A stretch of 64,000 nucleotides of DNA from Rodentibacter sp. JRC1 (GCF_020521555.1 NZ_BPWA01000001.1:992001-1056000), one strand, 5' to 3'; counted from the stretch's first letter, positions 1 to 9,506 are shown. Made by a program: numbers and translations. Notes: generated by a model not told the origin, from the letters alone.

Positions 1-1
1 T

Positions 2-616
2 GAATACGCCTTAGAAGGCTCAGTATTTATCGCCGGAGCTTCCATTCAATGGCTGCGTGATGAGCTCAAAATCGTTCACGATAGTTTCGACTCCGAATAC
101 TTCGCCCAAAAAGTACCTGATAGCAATGGCGTGTACGTTGTTCCTGCTTTCACCGGCTTAGGTGCGCCATATTGGGATCCTTACGCTCGTGGTGCAATCT
201 TCGGTTTATCTCGCGGAGCTAATCGTAACCATATCGTACGTGCGACTCTTGAATCCATTGCCTATCAAACCCGCGACGTATTAGAGGCAATGCAATCGGA
301 CTCTGGTGAACGCTTACAATATCTTCGTGTAGATGGCGGGGCAACAAACAACAACTTCTTAATGCAGTTCCAAGCGGATATTTTAGATGTGAATGTGGAA
401 CGTCCTGTCGTGAAAGAAGTGACCGCACTGGGAGCTGCTTATCTTGCGGGTCTCGCAACCGGATTTTGGAAAGATTTGGATGAACTCCGCGATAAAGCAC
501 GTGTAGAACGCACTTTTACGCCGGATGATGACAACGAAAAACGCGAACGCCGTTACAAAGGTTGGAAAAAAGCAGTAAAACGCTCCTTAGAGTGGGCGAA
601 GGAAGAGGAAGAATAA
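2..616 (+). CDS. glpK: glycerol kinase, C-terminal part (5' end outside window)
   Basis: Phosphorylates glycerol to glycerol-3-phosphate with ATP in the cytoplasm. Only the last 204 codons are present: the frame is open from base 2 and reads [20 protein letters not shown], a stretch typical of the FGGY kinase C-terminal domain. Next come [15 protein letters not shown] and the ATP-side segment [20 protein letters not shown]. The GTG at 131 is an internal valine codon, not a start. The gene converges on glpR, the glp repressor, which fits its role. The family assignment is secure; only the 5' part is missing. Confidence 0.95.
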   Translation, partial: EYALEGSVFIAGASIQWLRDELKIVHDSFDSEYFAQKVPDSNGVYVVPAFTGLGAPYWDPYARGAIFGLSRGANRNHIVRATLESIAYQTRDVLEAMQSDSGERLQYLRVDGGATNNNFLMQFQADILDVNVERPVVKEVTALGAAYLAGLATGFWKDLDELRDKARVERTFTPDDDNEKRERRYKGWKKAVKRSLEWAKEEEE

Positions 617-645
617 ATAAGGCTTATTAATTCCTAAATATAAGT

Positions 646-676
646 AAAAGTGCGGTGAATTTTCACTGCACTTTTT
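646..676. terminator. USS-type hairpin between glpK and glpR
   Basis: AAAAGTGCGGTGAA pairs with TTCACTGCACTTTT around a short T loop. It carries an uptake-signal core on one arm, lies between two convergent genes and overlaps the glpR stop codon. It probably terminates both genes. Confidence 0.7.
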
Positions 677-1430
677 ATTTACACACTACTAATTTTGTTT
701 TTGTGCTTTGTAAATATTGGTTAATTGAAGGAGGAACATCATCCGTAAACAGATATTCCACATCCTTTAGTTCTCCCAAGCGCACAATCGCTTGCCGCGT
801 AAACTTTGAATGATCGGCAACCAATAAGGTTTGGCGCGAACTTTCAATAATCGCACGTTTAACTTGTACTTCATGGAAATCATAATCAAGTAAAGAACCA
901 TCGGGATCAATAGCACTAATCCCTAAAATCCCAAAATCCAAGCGGAACTGAGAAATAAAATTCACGGTGGCTTCGCCGATAATCCCGCCGTCCATACGTA
1001 ATGATCCGCCGGCCATAGTGATATCAAAACTTTTATTTTGACGCAATAAATGGGCGGCATTGAGATTATTCGTTACAATGCGTAAATATTCATGATTAAG
1101 TAACGCATTTGCCACCGCTTCCGGTGTCGTACCTATGTCGATAAATAACGATGCACCATTTGGAATGAGCTTTACGACTTCTTGTGCAATACGATTTTTT
1201 TGAGAAGAAAAGAATTGTTTGCGATCGACATAATCGGAATTTTCTACTGAGGAAGGCGAAGCGGCACCACCATGGTGACGGCGGATTAAATCAAGTTCGG
1301 CGAGAATATTTAAATCTCGGCGAATCGTTTGAGGACTTACTTCAAGTTGGCTAACTAAATCGTCCGTACTTAAATAACCATATTGGCTCACCAACTCAAT
1401 AATTTTTTGATGACGAATAGATTGTTTCAT
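675..1430 (-). CDS. glpR: DeoR-family glycerol-3-phosphate regulon repressor
   Basis: Transcriptional repressor of glycerol and glycerol-3-phosphate genes. The N-terminal winged helix-turn-helix (about residues 6-60) contains the DeoR signature STDDLVSQLEVSPQTIRRDL. The rest is a DeoRC effector domain with the loop DIGTTPEAVANAL and the C-terminal LLVADHSKF motif. Its 251 residues are the usual length. The start ATG at 1430 lines up with the family N-terminus MKQSIRHQKI. The position next to glpK supports glpR over other DeoR-family members. Confidence 0.9.
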   Translation of the reverse strand: MKQSIRHQKIIELVSQYGYLSTDDLVSQLEVSPQTIRRDLNILAELDLIRRHHGGAASPSSVENSDYVDRKQFFSSQKNRIAQEVVKLIPNGASLFIDIGTTPEAVANALLNHEYLRIVTNNLNAAHLLRQNKSFDITMAGGSLRMDGGIIGEATVNFISQFRLDFGILGISAIDPDGSLLDYDFHEVQVKRAIIESSRQTLLVADHSKFTRQAIVRLGELKDVEYLFTDDVPPSINQYLQSTKTKLVVCK

Positions 1431-1449
1431 ATTTTGTTCCTTAAGATTT

Positions 1450-1590
1450 GGTGCGTTACGGCAAGCCTAACGCCCCCTACGCATCTACATATCTAATTGT
1501 TTGTAACCGACAAGAAAAGAACAGTTAAAACCCGGTATTATGGCGTTGTTACAACAATGTAGGTGCTGTTAGGCGAAGCCGTAACGCACC
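1450..1590. repeat. MITE-like palindromic repeat, copy A (degenerate)
   Basis: Inverted arms GGTGCGTTACGGCAAGCC at the left and GGCGAAGCCGTAACGCACC at the right enclose about 100 bp. An internal CGGTATTATGGCGTTGTTAC is an end-like sequence. It occupies most of the glpR-glpG gap, upstream of glpR. It belongs to the family described at 43939-44110 but is rearranged. Confidence 0.65.
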
Positions 1591-1599
1591 GTTAAAACC

Positions 1600-2181
1600 T
1601 TACTCTACCCGATTGAAATAAATTTTACTATCGACAAATCCCCAAATTAATCCCACCAATAAGCCTGAGATATGAGCGGCATTACCGATATAAATATCAA
1701 ACAAAGGGCTAATAAATCCAAATGCCAAGCCGACTAATAACATTGTGAAAAAACCTTTCGGTAAATCAAAAAGATTGGCGTTAAGCTTATCCATCACGAA
1801 AACATAACTCAACACGGCATACACCACACCGGATAAACCGAAAAAATCAGGGCCGGAAAAATAATTCTGCACAACTCCGCTAATCACTGCAGAGACAAAA
1901 AACAATAAGAGTAATTTAAAACCGCCAAAATAGCGTTCAATCACACCGCCAAACAACCAAAACCACGATAAGTTTGCAATAATGTGAATGTTCGATAAAT
2001 GTACTAACGAATGTGTTATATAACGCCATAACTCTCCGTCTTGGTTGGGATAAATAGGATAATGGAAGGCTTCCATAATGTCTTCTTCAAATCCCAGCTG
2101 TTGCAGGATATATACAACAATACAAATCGCAGTGATGAGGTGTAACGGCGTGAGATAACGGGATAAATTCAGATTCTGCAT
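1600..2181 (-). CDS. glpG: rhomboid intramembrane serine protease GlpG
   Basis: Six-helix inner-membrane protease that cuts transmembrane substrates. From the ATG at 2181 it is 193 aa. The catalytic serine lies in GLSGVVYAV (Ser117) and the histidine in GNAAHISGL (His170), one residue off the numbering I remember for H. influenzae GlpG. The oxyanion-side motif HSLVHLSNIHIIANL is also present. There is no N-terminal cytosolic domain, so this is the short Haemophilus form. An in-frame upstream ATG (2202) would add seven residues without homology, so I prefer 2181. The glp name is historical; the protein is not a glycerol enzyme. Confidence 0.93.
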   Translation of the reverse strand: MQNLNLSRYLTPLHLITAICIVVYILQQLGFEEDIMEAFHYPIYPNQDGELWRYITHSLVHLSNIHIIANLSWFWLFGGVIERYFGGFKLLLLFFVSAVISGVVQNYFSGPDFFGLSGVVYAVLSYVFVMDKLNANLFDLPKGFFTMLLVGLAFGFISPLFDIYIGNAAHISGLLVGLIWGFVDSKIYFNRVE

Positions 2182-2225
2182 AAAATAAACTTCTCTAAAC
2201 AAATTCTTAATGATAACGGTGCAAC

Positions 2226-2792
2226 TTATTGCAAATCTTTCAGCGTATTAAAATTCACAAACGTCCCCTCATTGGGGGCAAATTTCACTGCGACACCGCC
2301 GTTTTCTTGCATAAAGCGTAATAAACGGCGTTCTCCAGAGGCAAGATAATCACGGAGTTTGTCTTTTAATGAAGCGGACATTAAACAAAAAGTCGGATGT
2401 TCACGTTCTTCATTGCACGCATAAGCAATCAAAGTGCGGTCATTTTCGACCGCACTTTTCAATTTTACGAGGAGATTTCCCGGAAAGAAAGGGCTATCAC
2501 AAGGCGTAAACAATACGAAATCGGTGTTTGCTTTTTCCAGAGTTGTCAGCATTCCGCTTAACGGGCCTTGGAAATCCGGTAATTCATCAGCAAAAACGGG
2601 AAAACCAAATTTCTCGTATTCTGAGTGATTGCGATTGGCATTGATCGAAATTTCTTGAATTTGCGATTGTAAATTTTCAATCATATGCAAAATTAAAGGT
2701 TTTTCATACAAAAGTTGTAAACCTTTGTCACGCCCCCCCATTCGACGCGCTTTTCCTCCGGCTAAAATAACCGCACTTATTGTGATCGCCAT
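2226..2792 (-). CDS. mobA: molybdenum cofactor guanylyltransferase MobA
   Basis: Transfers GMP from GTP to Mo-molybdopterin to make the bis-MGD cofactor of DMSO-reductase-family enzymes. The nucleotide-binding signature LAGGKARRMGGRDKG lies at residues 10-24. The metal-site motif PCDSPFF has its Asp at about 99. The length of 188 aa is normal. The start MAITISAVILAGG is supported by the signature close to the N-terminus. Its partner mobB lies at 6.7 kb in the same window, separated by unrelated genes. Confidence 0.95.
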   Translation of the reverse strand: MAITISAVILAGGKARRMGGRDKGLQLLYEKPLILHMIENLQSQIQEISINANRNHSEYEKFGFPVFADELPDFQGPLSGMLTTLEKANTDFVLFTPCDSPFFPGNLLVKLKSAVENDRTLIAYACNEEREHPTFCLMSASLKDKLRDYLASGERRLLRFMQENGGVAVKFAPNEGTFVNFNTLKDLQ

Positions 2793-2813
2793 ATTTTATT
2801 CCATTTTTATTTC

Positions 2814-2932
2814 CAGTATTATGTACCAATCGCACAAAGAGATTTTATATCCAATATTTGTTATGGTAGGGTGCGTTAGCTTTGCGTAACGCACCCTACC
2901 GTGTTTTGTTCAACGGCTACATCATAATACCG
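2814..2932. repeat. MITE-like repeat, copy B
   Basis: The left end CAGTATTATGTACCAATCGC is followed by ACAAAGAGATTTTATATCC. The core palindrome is GTAGGGTGCGTTAGC/GCGTAACGCACCCTAC, and the right end is GGCTACATCATAATACCG. No flanking direct repeat is visible. It ends 53 bp before the yihD start codon, so it sits in that gene's 5' region. Confidence 0.8.
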
Positions 2933-2985
2933 CTCACTTCAAGTATGATTTAGCCTTATTTTTCTACATAGGAAAGGAAATAGCA

Positions 2986-3252
2986 ATGAAATGTAAGCGT
3001 TTAAATGAAGTTTTGGAACTTTTACAACCTTATTGGTCTAAGTCGCCTGACTTAAGTCTAATGCAAATTTTGCAAAAAATCGCTGATGAATCGGGTTTTA
3101 ACAAACCGCTCAACGAGTTAACCGATGAGGTCATTATTTATCAGTTAAAAATGGACGGTACGGATAAACACGAACCGATTCCGGGCATCAAAAAAGATTA
3201 TGAAGACGATTTTAAAACGGCGATCTTAAAAGCGCGCGGTATCATAAAATAA
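2986..3252 (+). CDS. yihD: YihD-family (DUF1040) small protein
   Basis: An 88-residue soluble protein recognised as YihD/DUF1040 by its sequence and by its place directly upstream of dsbA. Its molecular role is not established. A strong AGGAAAG ribosome-binding site precedes the ATG. The stop is 9 bp from the dsbA ATG, and the GGAG for dsbA lies in that gap, so the two are probably co-transcribed. No signal peptide or membrane segment is seen. Confidence 0.85.
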   Translation: MKCKRLNEVLELLQPYWSKSPDLSLMQILQKIADESGFNKPLNELTDEVIIYQLKMDGTDKHEPIPGIKKDYEDDFKTAILKARGIIK

Positions 3253-3261
3253 GGAGATCAA

Positions 3262-3867
3262 ATGAAAAAATTTTTATTCGCATTAGGTGCATTCATTTCC
3301 ATCAATGTGTTCGCCACAGATTTAAAAGAAGGTAAACAATACGTTCAAATCAGTCAGCAAGCTTCCCCGCAACAAGAAGTAATCGAATTTTTCTCTTTCT
3401 ATTGTCCGCATTGCTATACTTTTGAGATGGAATATAAAATTCCACAACAGGTAAAAGAAAATTTACCTAAAGACGTTGCCTTTAAACAATATCATGTGAA
3501 TTTCTTAGGTCGTCAATCGGAAAATTTAACCCGTGCTTGGGCATTAGCCATGGCATTGGGGGCAGAAAGTAAAGTAAAAGCGCCATTATTTGAAGCGGCA
3601 CAAAAAGATCGTTTAGCCTCTATGGAGGATATTCGTGCGATTTTCCTAGATAACGGCATTAGTGCAGAACAATTCGACGGTGGCATTAACAGCTTCGCCG
3701 TCAATGGCTTAGTGAATAAACAAGTAAATGCAGTGGATCAGTTCGGTGTACGCGGCGTACCGGATTTTTATGTAAACGGTAAATTCCGTGTGAATCCGGA
3801 AGGATTGAATTATGATGATTTTGTCAAAGATTATGTGGAAACCGTAAAAGGTTTATTGCAAAAATAA
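3262..3867 (+). CDS. dsbA: periplasmic thiol:disulfide oxidoreductase DsbA
   Basis: Introduces disulfide bonds into exported proteins. A signal peptide of about 19 residues (MKKFLFALGAFISINVFA) is followed by a thioredoxin fold. The active site is FYCPHCY (Cys48-Pro-His-Cys51), the classical DsbA CPHC pair. The cis-proline is in RGVPDFY (about Pro167), and an inserted helical domain lies between. The length of 201 aa is standard. Several adhesins and outer-membrane proteins need DsbA, and the window encodes plausible clients such as LptD. Confidence 0.97.
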   Translation: MKKFLFALGAFISINVFATDLKEGKQYVQISQQASPQQEVIEFFSFYCPHCYTFEMEYKIPQQVKENLPKDVAFKQYHVNFLGRQSENLTRAWALAMALGAESKVKAPLFEAAQKDRLASMEDIRAIFLDNGISAEQFDGGINSFAVNGLVNKQVNAVDQFGVRGVPDFYVNGKFRVNPEGLNYDDFVKDYVETVKGLLQK

Positions 3868-3922
3868 TGAAAAATTGGTTTAATGCCCGCCGTTTTTAGT
3901 AAATGAAAAAAGAGAGATGATC

Positions 3923-4258
3923 ATGGCTGCAAGTTTCAGTGTTACCCGTCGTTTTTTTGACGATAAAAACTATCCGCGCGGATTTTCACGTCACGGTGAT
4001 TACACCATTAAAGAATCGCAAGTGCTTGAACAATACGGTCAAGCCTTTAAAGCGTTAGATTTAGGCGAACGTGAACCTGCGACAAAAGAGGAAAAAGAGT
4101 TTGTTGCGTTCTGTCGCGGTGAGCGGACACCGGAAACTTTCTTTGAAAAAACATGGAATAAATACCGCACCAAAATCAATACCACCAAGCGCGTCTATAC
4201 TTTATCAAGTGATGTGAGCGATGCAGCCTCCGGCGGTGAAGATTATTCCGGCGAATAA
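3923..4258 (+). CDS. maoP: MaoP/YifE (DUF413) protein
   Basis: A 111-residue protein close to E. coli YifE/Mao[21 protein letters not shown] and [20 protein letters not shown] match the family I remember. In E. coli MaoP works with the maoS site to organise the Ori macrodomain; whether that holds here is unknown. The second ATG (3923) is chosen because the family begins MAxSF and a GAGAG motif lies just upstream. The in-frame ATG at 3917 would overlap that motif. Confidence 0.85.
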   Translation: MAASFSVTRRFFDDKNYPRGFSRHGDYTIKESQVLEQYGQAFKALDLGEREPATKEEKEFVAFCRGERTPETFFEKTWNKYRTKINTTKRVYTLSSDVSDAASGGEDYSGE

Positions 4259-4268
4259 GAAAATAAGC

Positions 4269-4297
4269 AAGGCAGGCAAAGGTCTGCCTTTTGTTTT
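4269..4297 (+). terminator. Rho-independent terminator after maoP
   Basis: AAGGCAG pairs with CTGCCTT across an 8-base loop, followed by TTGTTTT. It begins 10 bp after the maoP stop. Confidence 0.8.
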
Positions 4298-4342
4298 AAT
4301 ACGTAATTCCAAATTATTCACGCCTTACAGAATACAATCAAG

Positions 4343-5434
4343 ATGCAACTACCCGTTTCCCAATACACTGAACTTCTTCAAAAAAAACAGGAAAAACTGA
4401 CCGCACTTTTACAACCGTTTAATGCGCCTGAAATTCAAGTTTTCGATTCGCCGACATCTCATTATCGTATGCGTGCGGAATTTCGTATCTGGCATGATAA
4501 AGACGATTTCTATCACATTATGTTCGATCAAACTACGCATCAACGCTATCGTGTGGATACGTTTCCGATTGCAAGCCAACTCATTAATCGAATGATGGAA
4601 GCCTTGCTCCCTCTGCTCAAAAAACAGGAAATCCTACACAAGAGATTGTTCCAAATCGATTACCTCAGCACATTAAGCAATAAAATCATTGTTAGTTTGC
4701 TCTATCACAAATCCCTTTCGGAAGAATGGCAAAAAGCGGCACAAACCTTGAAAACACAGCTAATCGAACAAGGCTTTGAAGTGCAGATTATCGGGCGGGC
4801 AAGCAAGCAAAAAATTTGTTTGGATCAGGATTATATCGATGAAATTTTACCTGTTTTGGGGCGTAATTATGTGTATCGACAAGTAGAAAACAGTTTCACC
4901 CAGCCGAATGCGGTGGTGAACTGCAAAATGCTGGAATGGGCGATTAATTGCACTCGAAATAGTACGGGCGATTTGTTGGAACTCTACTGCGGCAACGGTA
5001 ATTTTTCTATCGCATTGGCGCAAAATTTCCGCAAAGTTTTAGCTACTGAAATTGCCAAACCTTCCGTGGCGGCAGCGCAATTTAACATTGCTGAAAATGC
5101 TGTGGAAAATTTACAAATTATCCGAATGTCGGCGGAAGAGTTTACCCAAGCCATAAACGGCGTGCGTGAATTTAATCGTTTGAAAGGCATTGATTTAAGT
5201 GCTTACCAATGCAACACGATTTTTGTCGATCCGCCACGTGCGGGTCTTGATCCCGACACGGTGAAATTGGTGCAAAATTATGAGCGTATTTTATATATTT
5301 CCTGCAATCCTCATACATTGTGCGATAACTTAACGGAACTCTCTAAAACCCACCGCATTGAAAAAGCGGCGTTATTTGACCAATTCCCTTACACTGATCA
5401 TATGGAAAGCGGCGTATGGCTGGTTCGCAAGTAA
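4343..5434 (+). CDS. trmA: tRNA (uracil-5)-methyltransferase TrmA
   Basis: SAM-dependent enzyme that makes m5U54 (the T of the T-loop) in tRNA. SAM-binding motif [14 protein letters not shown] at about 212-225; [10 protein letters not shown] at about 295-304; nucleophile Cys321 in YISCNPHTL; base Glu355 in DHMESGVW near the C-terminus. The length of 363 aa matches the family. The ATG at 4343 is the first in frame and lies 45 bp past the maoP terminator. The 3' end overlaps rsmJ by 19 bp, suggesting translational coupling. Confidence 0.96.
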   Translation: MQLPVSQYTELLQKKQEKLTALLQPFNAPEIQVFDSPTSHYRMRAEFRIWHDKDDFYHIMFDQTTHQRYRVDTFPIASQLINRMMEALLPLLKKQEILHKRLFQIDYLSTLSNKIIVSLLYHKSLSEEWQKAAQTLKTQLIEQGFEVQIIGRASKQKICLDQDYIDEILPVLGRNYVYRQVENSFTQPNAVVNCKMLEWAINCTRNSTGDLLELYCGNGNFSIALAQNFRKVLATEIAKPSVAAAQFNIAENAVENLQIIRMSAEEFTQAINGVREFNRLKGIDLSAYQCNTIFVDPPRAGLDPDTVKLVQNYERILYISCNPHTLCDNLTELSKTHRIEKAALFDQFPYTDHMESGVWLVRK

Positions 5435-6189
5435 AAATTCAACTGATTTCTGAATCCACGGAAAAAACGTTGCAGGAATTGACCGCACTTTGCCTTCCTC
5501 TTGGCATTGAACATTACCACGAAAGCCCGCTTGCTTTAGTGCAAACTAACGAACGTTTAGAACTACGTAAACTTGATGAACCCAAACTTGGTGCGGTATA
5601 TGTAGATTTTGTCGGCGGAGCGATGGCTCATCGTCGAAAATTCGGCGGTGGCAGGGGGGAAGCGGTGGCAAAAGCCGTCGGCATTAAAGGCAATGAATTA
5701 CCCACCGTGATTGATGCCACCGCAGGGCTTGGGCGTGATGCATTCGTACTGGCAAGCCTCGGTTGCCAAGTTCGTTTGGTGGAACGACACCCCATTGTAC
5801 ATTTATTATTACAAGACGGCTTGAAACGTGCCTATCAAGATGAAGAAATCGGTACAATGTTACAGCGGAATTTGCGTTTGTTGAAGGTTCGTCATATTAA
5901 TGAACTCAATCCTAAAACGGATTGTGCGGATGTGGTATATCTTGATCCGATGTATCCACATAGGCAAAAATCCGCTTTGGTGAAAAAAGAAATGCGTGTA
6001 TTCCAGCATTTGATCGGTGCGGATCTAGATGCAAATGCATTACTTGCTCCGGCACAACAATTAGCCAGAAAACGGGTTGTAGTGAAACGCCCTGACTACG
6101 CAGAATTTCTCTGTGAAAAACAACCGCACTTTAGCCGCGAAACAAAAAATCACCGTTTTGATATTTATATGGGAGAAGCTCGATGTTAA
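5416..6189 (+). CDS. rsmJ: 16S rRNA (guanine1516-N2)-methyltransferase RsmJ
   Basis: Methylates G1516 of 16S rRNA. SAM-binding motif [13 protein letters not shown] (about 98-110), catalytic DPMYP at 177-181, and the conserved [16 protein letters not shown] segment at 67-82. At 257 aa it is slightly longer than usual because the start ATG lies inside trmA (19-bp overlap). A start a few codons later cannot be excluded. The order trmA-rsmJ-rseC, with overlaps at both junctions, suggests one transcript. Confidence 0.93.
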   Translation: MAGSQVKIQLISESTEKTLQELTALCLPLGIEHYHESPLALVQTNERLELRKLDEPKLGAVYVDFVGGAMAHRRKFGGGRGEAVAKAVGIKGNELPTVIDATAGLGRDAFVLASLGCQVRLVERHPIVHLLLQDGLKRAYQDEEIGTMLQRNLRLLKVRHINELNPKTDCADVVYLDPMYPHRQKSALVKKEMRVFQHLIGADLDANALLAPAQQLARKRVVVKRPDYAEFLCEKQPHFSRETKNHRFDIYMGEARC

Positions 6190-6617
6190 AAGAAAGTGCG
6201 GTCGTAATCGGTTATGAAAAAGGTATGGCGCGCGTAAAATGCCAATCACAAAGTGCTTGCGGCCAATGTGCGGCAAAAAATAGTTGCGGTACATCCGGTC
6301 TTTCCGAACTCAATGGCAAACGCGGCGAACATATCTTCAATATAGAAACGCTAATGCCGTTACGGGAAGGACAAATAGTGGAAATCGGTTTGGAAGAAAA
6401 ATCGGTGCTGTTTTCCGCTTTATTAATGTATATCGTTCCACTGTTCACTTTACTTTTCTCAACTTTGCTTTCCGATTACATCAGTGAAAATGAAATCATT
6501 CGTGCCGGATTAATTTTCCTTGTTACCGCGCTCTCTTTCTTCGTGGTTAAAAATTATACGAGAAAGTTAGGACAACAAACGGAATTTCAACCTGTTTTGT
6601 TGAGAGTGTTGTCTTAA
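6183..6617 (+). CDS. rseC: RseC-family membrane protein
   Basis: A 144-residue inner-membrane protein of the RseC/MucC family. In E. coli RseC modulates the sigma-E and SoxR-reducing systems. The cytoplasmic N-terminal domain has a four-cysteine cluster (C20, C26, C29, C35, within [18 protein letters not shown]), probably binding Fe-S or metal. Two transmembrane helices follow at about 75-97 and 106-125. Its start overlaps rsmJ by 7 bp. No rseA, rseB or rpoE is next to it, so its partner here is not shown by context. Confidence 0.85.
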   Translation: MLKESAVVIGYEKGMARVKCQSQSACGQCAAKNSCGTSGLSELNGKRGEHIFNIETLMPLREGQIVEIGLEEKSVLFSALLMYIVPLFTLLFSTLLSDYISENEIIRAGLIFLVTALSFFVVKNYTRKLGQQTEFQPVLLRVLS

Positions 6618-6623
6618 ATGTTC

Positions 6624-6663
6624 GGTATTATGGTAGGGTGGGCAACATTTTGCCTACCCTACA
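6624..6663. repeat. short hairpin repeat, copy C
   Basis: CGGTATTATG (the end sequence of the MITE-like family) runs straight into a hairpin, GTAGGGTGGGCAA pairing with TTGCCTACCCTAC. This appears to be an internally deleted copy. It sits between rseC and mobB, 29 bp before the mobB ATG, and could form a hairpin in the 5' leader. Confidence 0.65.
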
Positions 6664-6692
6664 CGACTTTTATTATTTTTAGGGTCATTGTG

Positions 6693-7214
6693 ATGAAAAC
6701 TTCCATTCCTCTATTTGGTATTACCGGTTACAGCGGTAGCGGTAAAACCACATTATTAGAAAAACTGATCCCCGAACTTATTTCACGGGGAATTCGTGTT
6801 TCGGTGATAAAGCACAGCCACCACAATACACAAATAGATAAAGAAGGCAAAGACAGTTGGAGAATGAAAGATGCCGGTTCGGCACAAGTGATTTTAGCCT
6901 GTGATAATCGTTGGGCTATGATGACAGAAACCACAACATCCGTATCACTTGAGTACTTGGCGCAGCAGTTTGATCACCGATTAACCGATTTGGTATTAGT
7001 GGAAGGTTTTAAGCAAGAACCGATTCCCAAAATACTTTTACATCGCCAAGAAATGAATAAATCATTACCGAACATTGATGAAAACGTTCTGGCTATAGCC
7101 GCCGATTATTCCCTTGAAACCGACCGCACTTTGTTAAATATTAACCACATTCCTCAGATTGCCGATTTTATTGAACATTGGTACAGACAAAAAACCAACG
7201 GTAATTATTCATAG
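6693..7214 (+). CDS. mobB: molybdopterin-guanine dinucleotide adapter MobB
   Basis: A 173-residue P-loop GTPase that assists MobA in making MGD. The Walker A motif GYSGSGKTT is at residues 12-20, and KHSHH follows at the usual distance. The start at 6693 is chosen because the family begins a few residues before FGITGYSGSGKTT. The longer frame back to 6618 reads through the repeat hairpin and has no homology. Confidence 0.92.
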   Translation: MKTSIPLFGITGYSGSGKTTLLEKLIPELISRGIRVSVIKHSHHNTQIDKEGKDSWRMKDAGSAQVILACDNRWAMMTETTTSVSLEYLAQQFDHRLTDLVLVEGFKQEPIPKILLHRQEMNKSLPNIDENVLAIAADYSLETDRTLLNINHIPQIADFIEHWYRQKTNGNYS

Positions 7215-7349
7215 GGAATTAAATCTTAGATCAATTTGTTATAATCAAGACGATTTTTTTATTTAAGAAAAAGCGGATTTGCTTATATCTTAATGGCATT
7301 TTAGTTGAGTAAACTTAATCCAACATTCATTATCACTGATAGGATTAAT

Positions 7350-7524
7350 CGGTTATTATGTAGTACTTGCACAAAACATTGTAGGGTGCCGTTAGGCGAA
7401 GCCGTAACGCACCGCTTCATCATTAAATCTTGTTGTTGGTGCGTTACGGCTTCGCCTAACGACACCCTACCCCAAGAAATTATTGGAGATAAAATTCTCT
7501 TTGTGCAACTGCTACATAATATCG
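7350..7524. repeat. MITE-like repeat, copy D, with flanking direct repeats
   Basis: The element runs from GGTTATTATGTAGTACTTGC to TTTGTGCAACTGCTACATAATATCG. It contains two core palindromic arms (AGGCGAAGCCGTAACGCACC and GGTGCGTTACGGCTTCGCC). The 9-base word GGATTAATC flanks it at 7342-7350 and 7524-7532, so the target duplication is 8-9 bp. It fills most of the 345-bp mobB-hbpA gap and ends 35 bp before the hbpA ATG, so the hbpA promoter must lie in or before it. Confidence 0.9.
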
Positions 7525-7559
7525 GATTAATCCTGTCTTATGCAATTCAAGGAGCGAGA

Positions 7560-9203
7560 ATGAAATTAAAAGCAACCCTAACCCTTGCCGCGGCATCATT
7601 ATTTTTAGCCGCTTGCGACCAATCCGGTTCTGCCGATAAAAACACGCAAACCACCAATAATGCAAAGCAATCAAATAAAACCTTCGTTTACTGTACGGCA
7701 AAAGCGCCGTTAGGTTTCAGCCCGGCACTCGTGATGGAAGGCACTTCTTACAATGCGAGTTCACAACAGGTATATAACCGTTTAGTGGAATTTAAAAAAG
7801 GTTCTACCGATATTGAGCCTGCGTTGGCAGAGAGTTGGGAAATCAGTGATGACGGTTTAACTTATACTTTCCATTTACGCAAAGGGGTGAAATTCCATAC
7901 CACCAAAGAATTTACACCAAGCCGTGATTTTAATGCAGATGATGTGTTGTTCTCATTCCAACGTCAGCTAGATCCGAATCATCCGTATCACAACGTTTCA
8001 AAAGGGACTTATCCGTACTTCAAGGCAATGAAATTCCCTAGTTTATTGAAATCCGTAGAAAAAGTGGATGACAACACCATCCGTATTACCTTAACCAAAA
8101 AAGATGCCACTTTCTTGGCAAGCCTTGGTATGGACTTTATTTCCATTTATTCCGCAGAATATGCCGATGCCATGTTAAAAGCAGGTAAGCCAGAAACCAT
8201 TGACAATCGCCCGGTGGGAACAGGTCCGTTTATTTTTGTAGATTATAAAACCGACCAAGCGGCGCAATATGTGGCGAATGAAAATTACTGGAAAGGTCGT
8301 ACTCCTCTCGATCGCTTAGTGATTAGCATTGTACCTGACGCCACCACACGCTATGCCAAACTACAATCCGGTTCTTGTGATTTAATCCTGTTCCCGAACG
8401 TGGCGGATCTCGCCAAAATGAAAACCGATCCGAAAGTCCAATTATTGGAGCAAAAGGGTTTGAATGTGGCATATATCGCATTTAATACGGAAAAAGCCCC
8501 ATTTGATAATGTGAAAGTACGCCAAGCATTGAATTATGCGGTAGATAAAAAAGCTATCATTGAAGCGGTTTACCAAGGCGCGGGAACGGCAGCGAAAAAC
8601 CCATTACCACCAACAATCTGGAGCTATAATGATGAAGTTCAAGATTACCCGTACGATCCGGAAAAAGCGAAACAGCTTTTAGCGGAAGCAGGTTACCCGA
8701 ACGGCTTTGAAACGGATTTTTGGATTCAACCGATAGTGCGTGCATCTAATCCGAATCCAAAACGCATGGCAGAGCTTGTGATGGCAGACTGGGCGAAAGT
8801 GGGCGTAAAAGCGAATCCCGTTACCTACGAATGGGCAGATTACCAAAAACGAGCAAAAGCCGGTGAATTGACCGCAGGAATTTTCGGTTGGTCAGGAGAT
8901 AACGGTGATCCTGATAATTTCCTATCACCATTATTGGCAAGTGTTAATGCAGGGAACTCAAATTTCGCCCGTTTCAAAAACCCGGAATTTGATGCTTTGT
9001 TAGAAAAAGCATTAAGCTTAACCGACAAAGAAGAACGCGCAACACTTTATAAACAAGCGCAAGTCATCGCTCACGAGCAAGCTCCATGGATTCCGGTGGC
9101 TCACTCCGTTGGCTTTGCACCGCTTAGCCCGAGAGTGAAAGGCTATGTTCAAAGCCCATTCGGTTATGATGCCTTTTATGGTGTGAGCGTTGATGAAAAA
9201 TAA
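7560..9203 (+). CDS. hbpA: haem/glutathione-binding lipoprotein (peptide ABC transporter binding-protein family)
   Basis: SBP_bac_5 (DppA-like) substrate-binding protein, 547 aa. MKLKATLTLAAASLFLAAC is a lipoprotein signal with lipid-modified Cys19. The mature part is nearly identical over long stretches to H. influenzae HbpA as I remember it (VYCTAKAPLGFSPAL, VFSFQRQLDPNHPYHN type segments). HbpA was first described as haem-binding and later as a glutathione-binding protein feeding the Dpp permease (GbpA), so the ligand may be glutathione as well as haem. The start at 7560 follows AAGGAG; the frame further upstream runs through the repeat. No permease genes are adjacent. Confidence 0.93.
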   Translation: MKLKATLTLAAASLFLAACDQSGSADKNTQTTNNAKQSNKTFVYCTAKAPLGFSPALVMEGTSYNASSQQVYNRLVEFKKGSTDIEPALAESWEISDDGLTYTFHLRKGVKFHTTKEFTPSRDFNADDVLFSFQRQLDPNHPYHNVSKGTYPYFKAMKFPSLLKSVEKVDDNTIRITLTKKDATFLASLGMDFISIYSAEYADAMLKAGKPETIDNRPVGTGPFIFVDYKTDQAAQYVANENYWKGRTPLDRLVISIVPDATTRYAKLQSGSCDLILFPNVADLAKMKTDPKVQLLEQKGLNVAYIAFNTEKAPFDNVKVRQALNYAVDKKAIIEAVYQGAGTAAKNPLPPTIWSYNDEVQDYPYDPEKAKQLLAEAGYPNGFETDFWIQPIVRASNPNPKRMAELVMADWAKVGVKANPVTYEWADYQKRAKAGELTAGIFGWSGDNGDPDNFLSPLLASVNAGNSNFARFKNPEFDALLEKALSLTDKEERATLYKQAQVIAHEQAPWIPVAHSVGFAPLSPRVKGYVQSPFGYDAFYGVSVDEK

Positions 9204-9305
9204 TAAATTTCTGCAAAGTAGTATATACATATAATCGATATGAAATCGGTAATATCAAAAATGATATATCACAAGTCTCATTGACGAACCCCTTTGAAGG
9301 TTTGT

Positions 9306-9478
9306 GTAGGGTGGGCAAATTTTTGCCCACCGTTTCCAACCGCTACATTTTGGTGGGCAACAGTTGCCCACCCTACATATCTTAACGTACAATTCGATTA
9401 TCACCCCTGTAAATCGGTGCGTTACGTCTTCGCCTAACAGCACCTTACCGATGATTTGTGCAACTGCTACATAATCAT
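9306..9478. repeat. composite repeat, copy E
   Basis: Two hairpins of GTAGGGTGGGCAA type face each other (GTGGGCAAATTTTTGCCCAC, then GGTGGGCAACAGTTGCCCACC). They are followed by the right half of the MITE-like family: GGTGCGTTACGTCTTCGCC, then TTTGTGCAACTGCTACATAAT. Together with 9204-9305, where I see nothing certain, this fills the 303-bp hbpA-pdxH gap. It ends 28 bp before the pdxH ATG. Confidence 0.7.
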
Positions 9479-9506
9479 GATTTTTCCCTATTTTTAAGGA
9501 GGAAAA

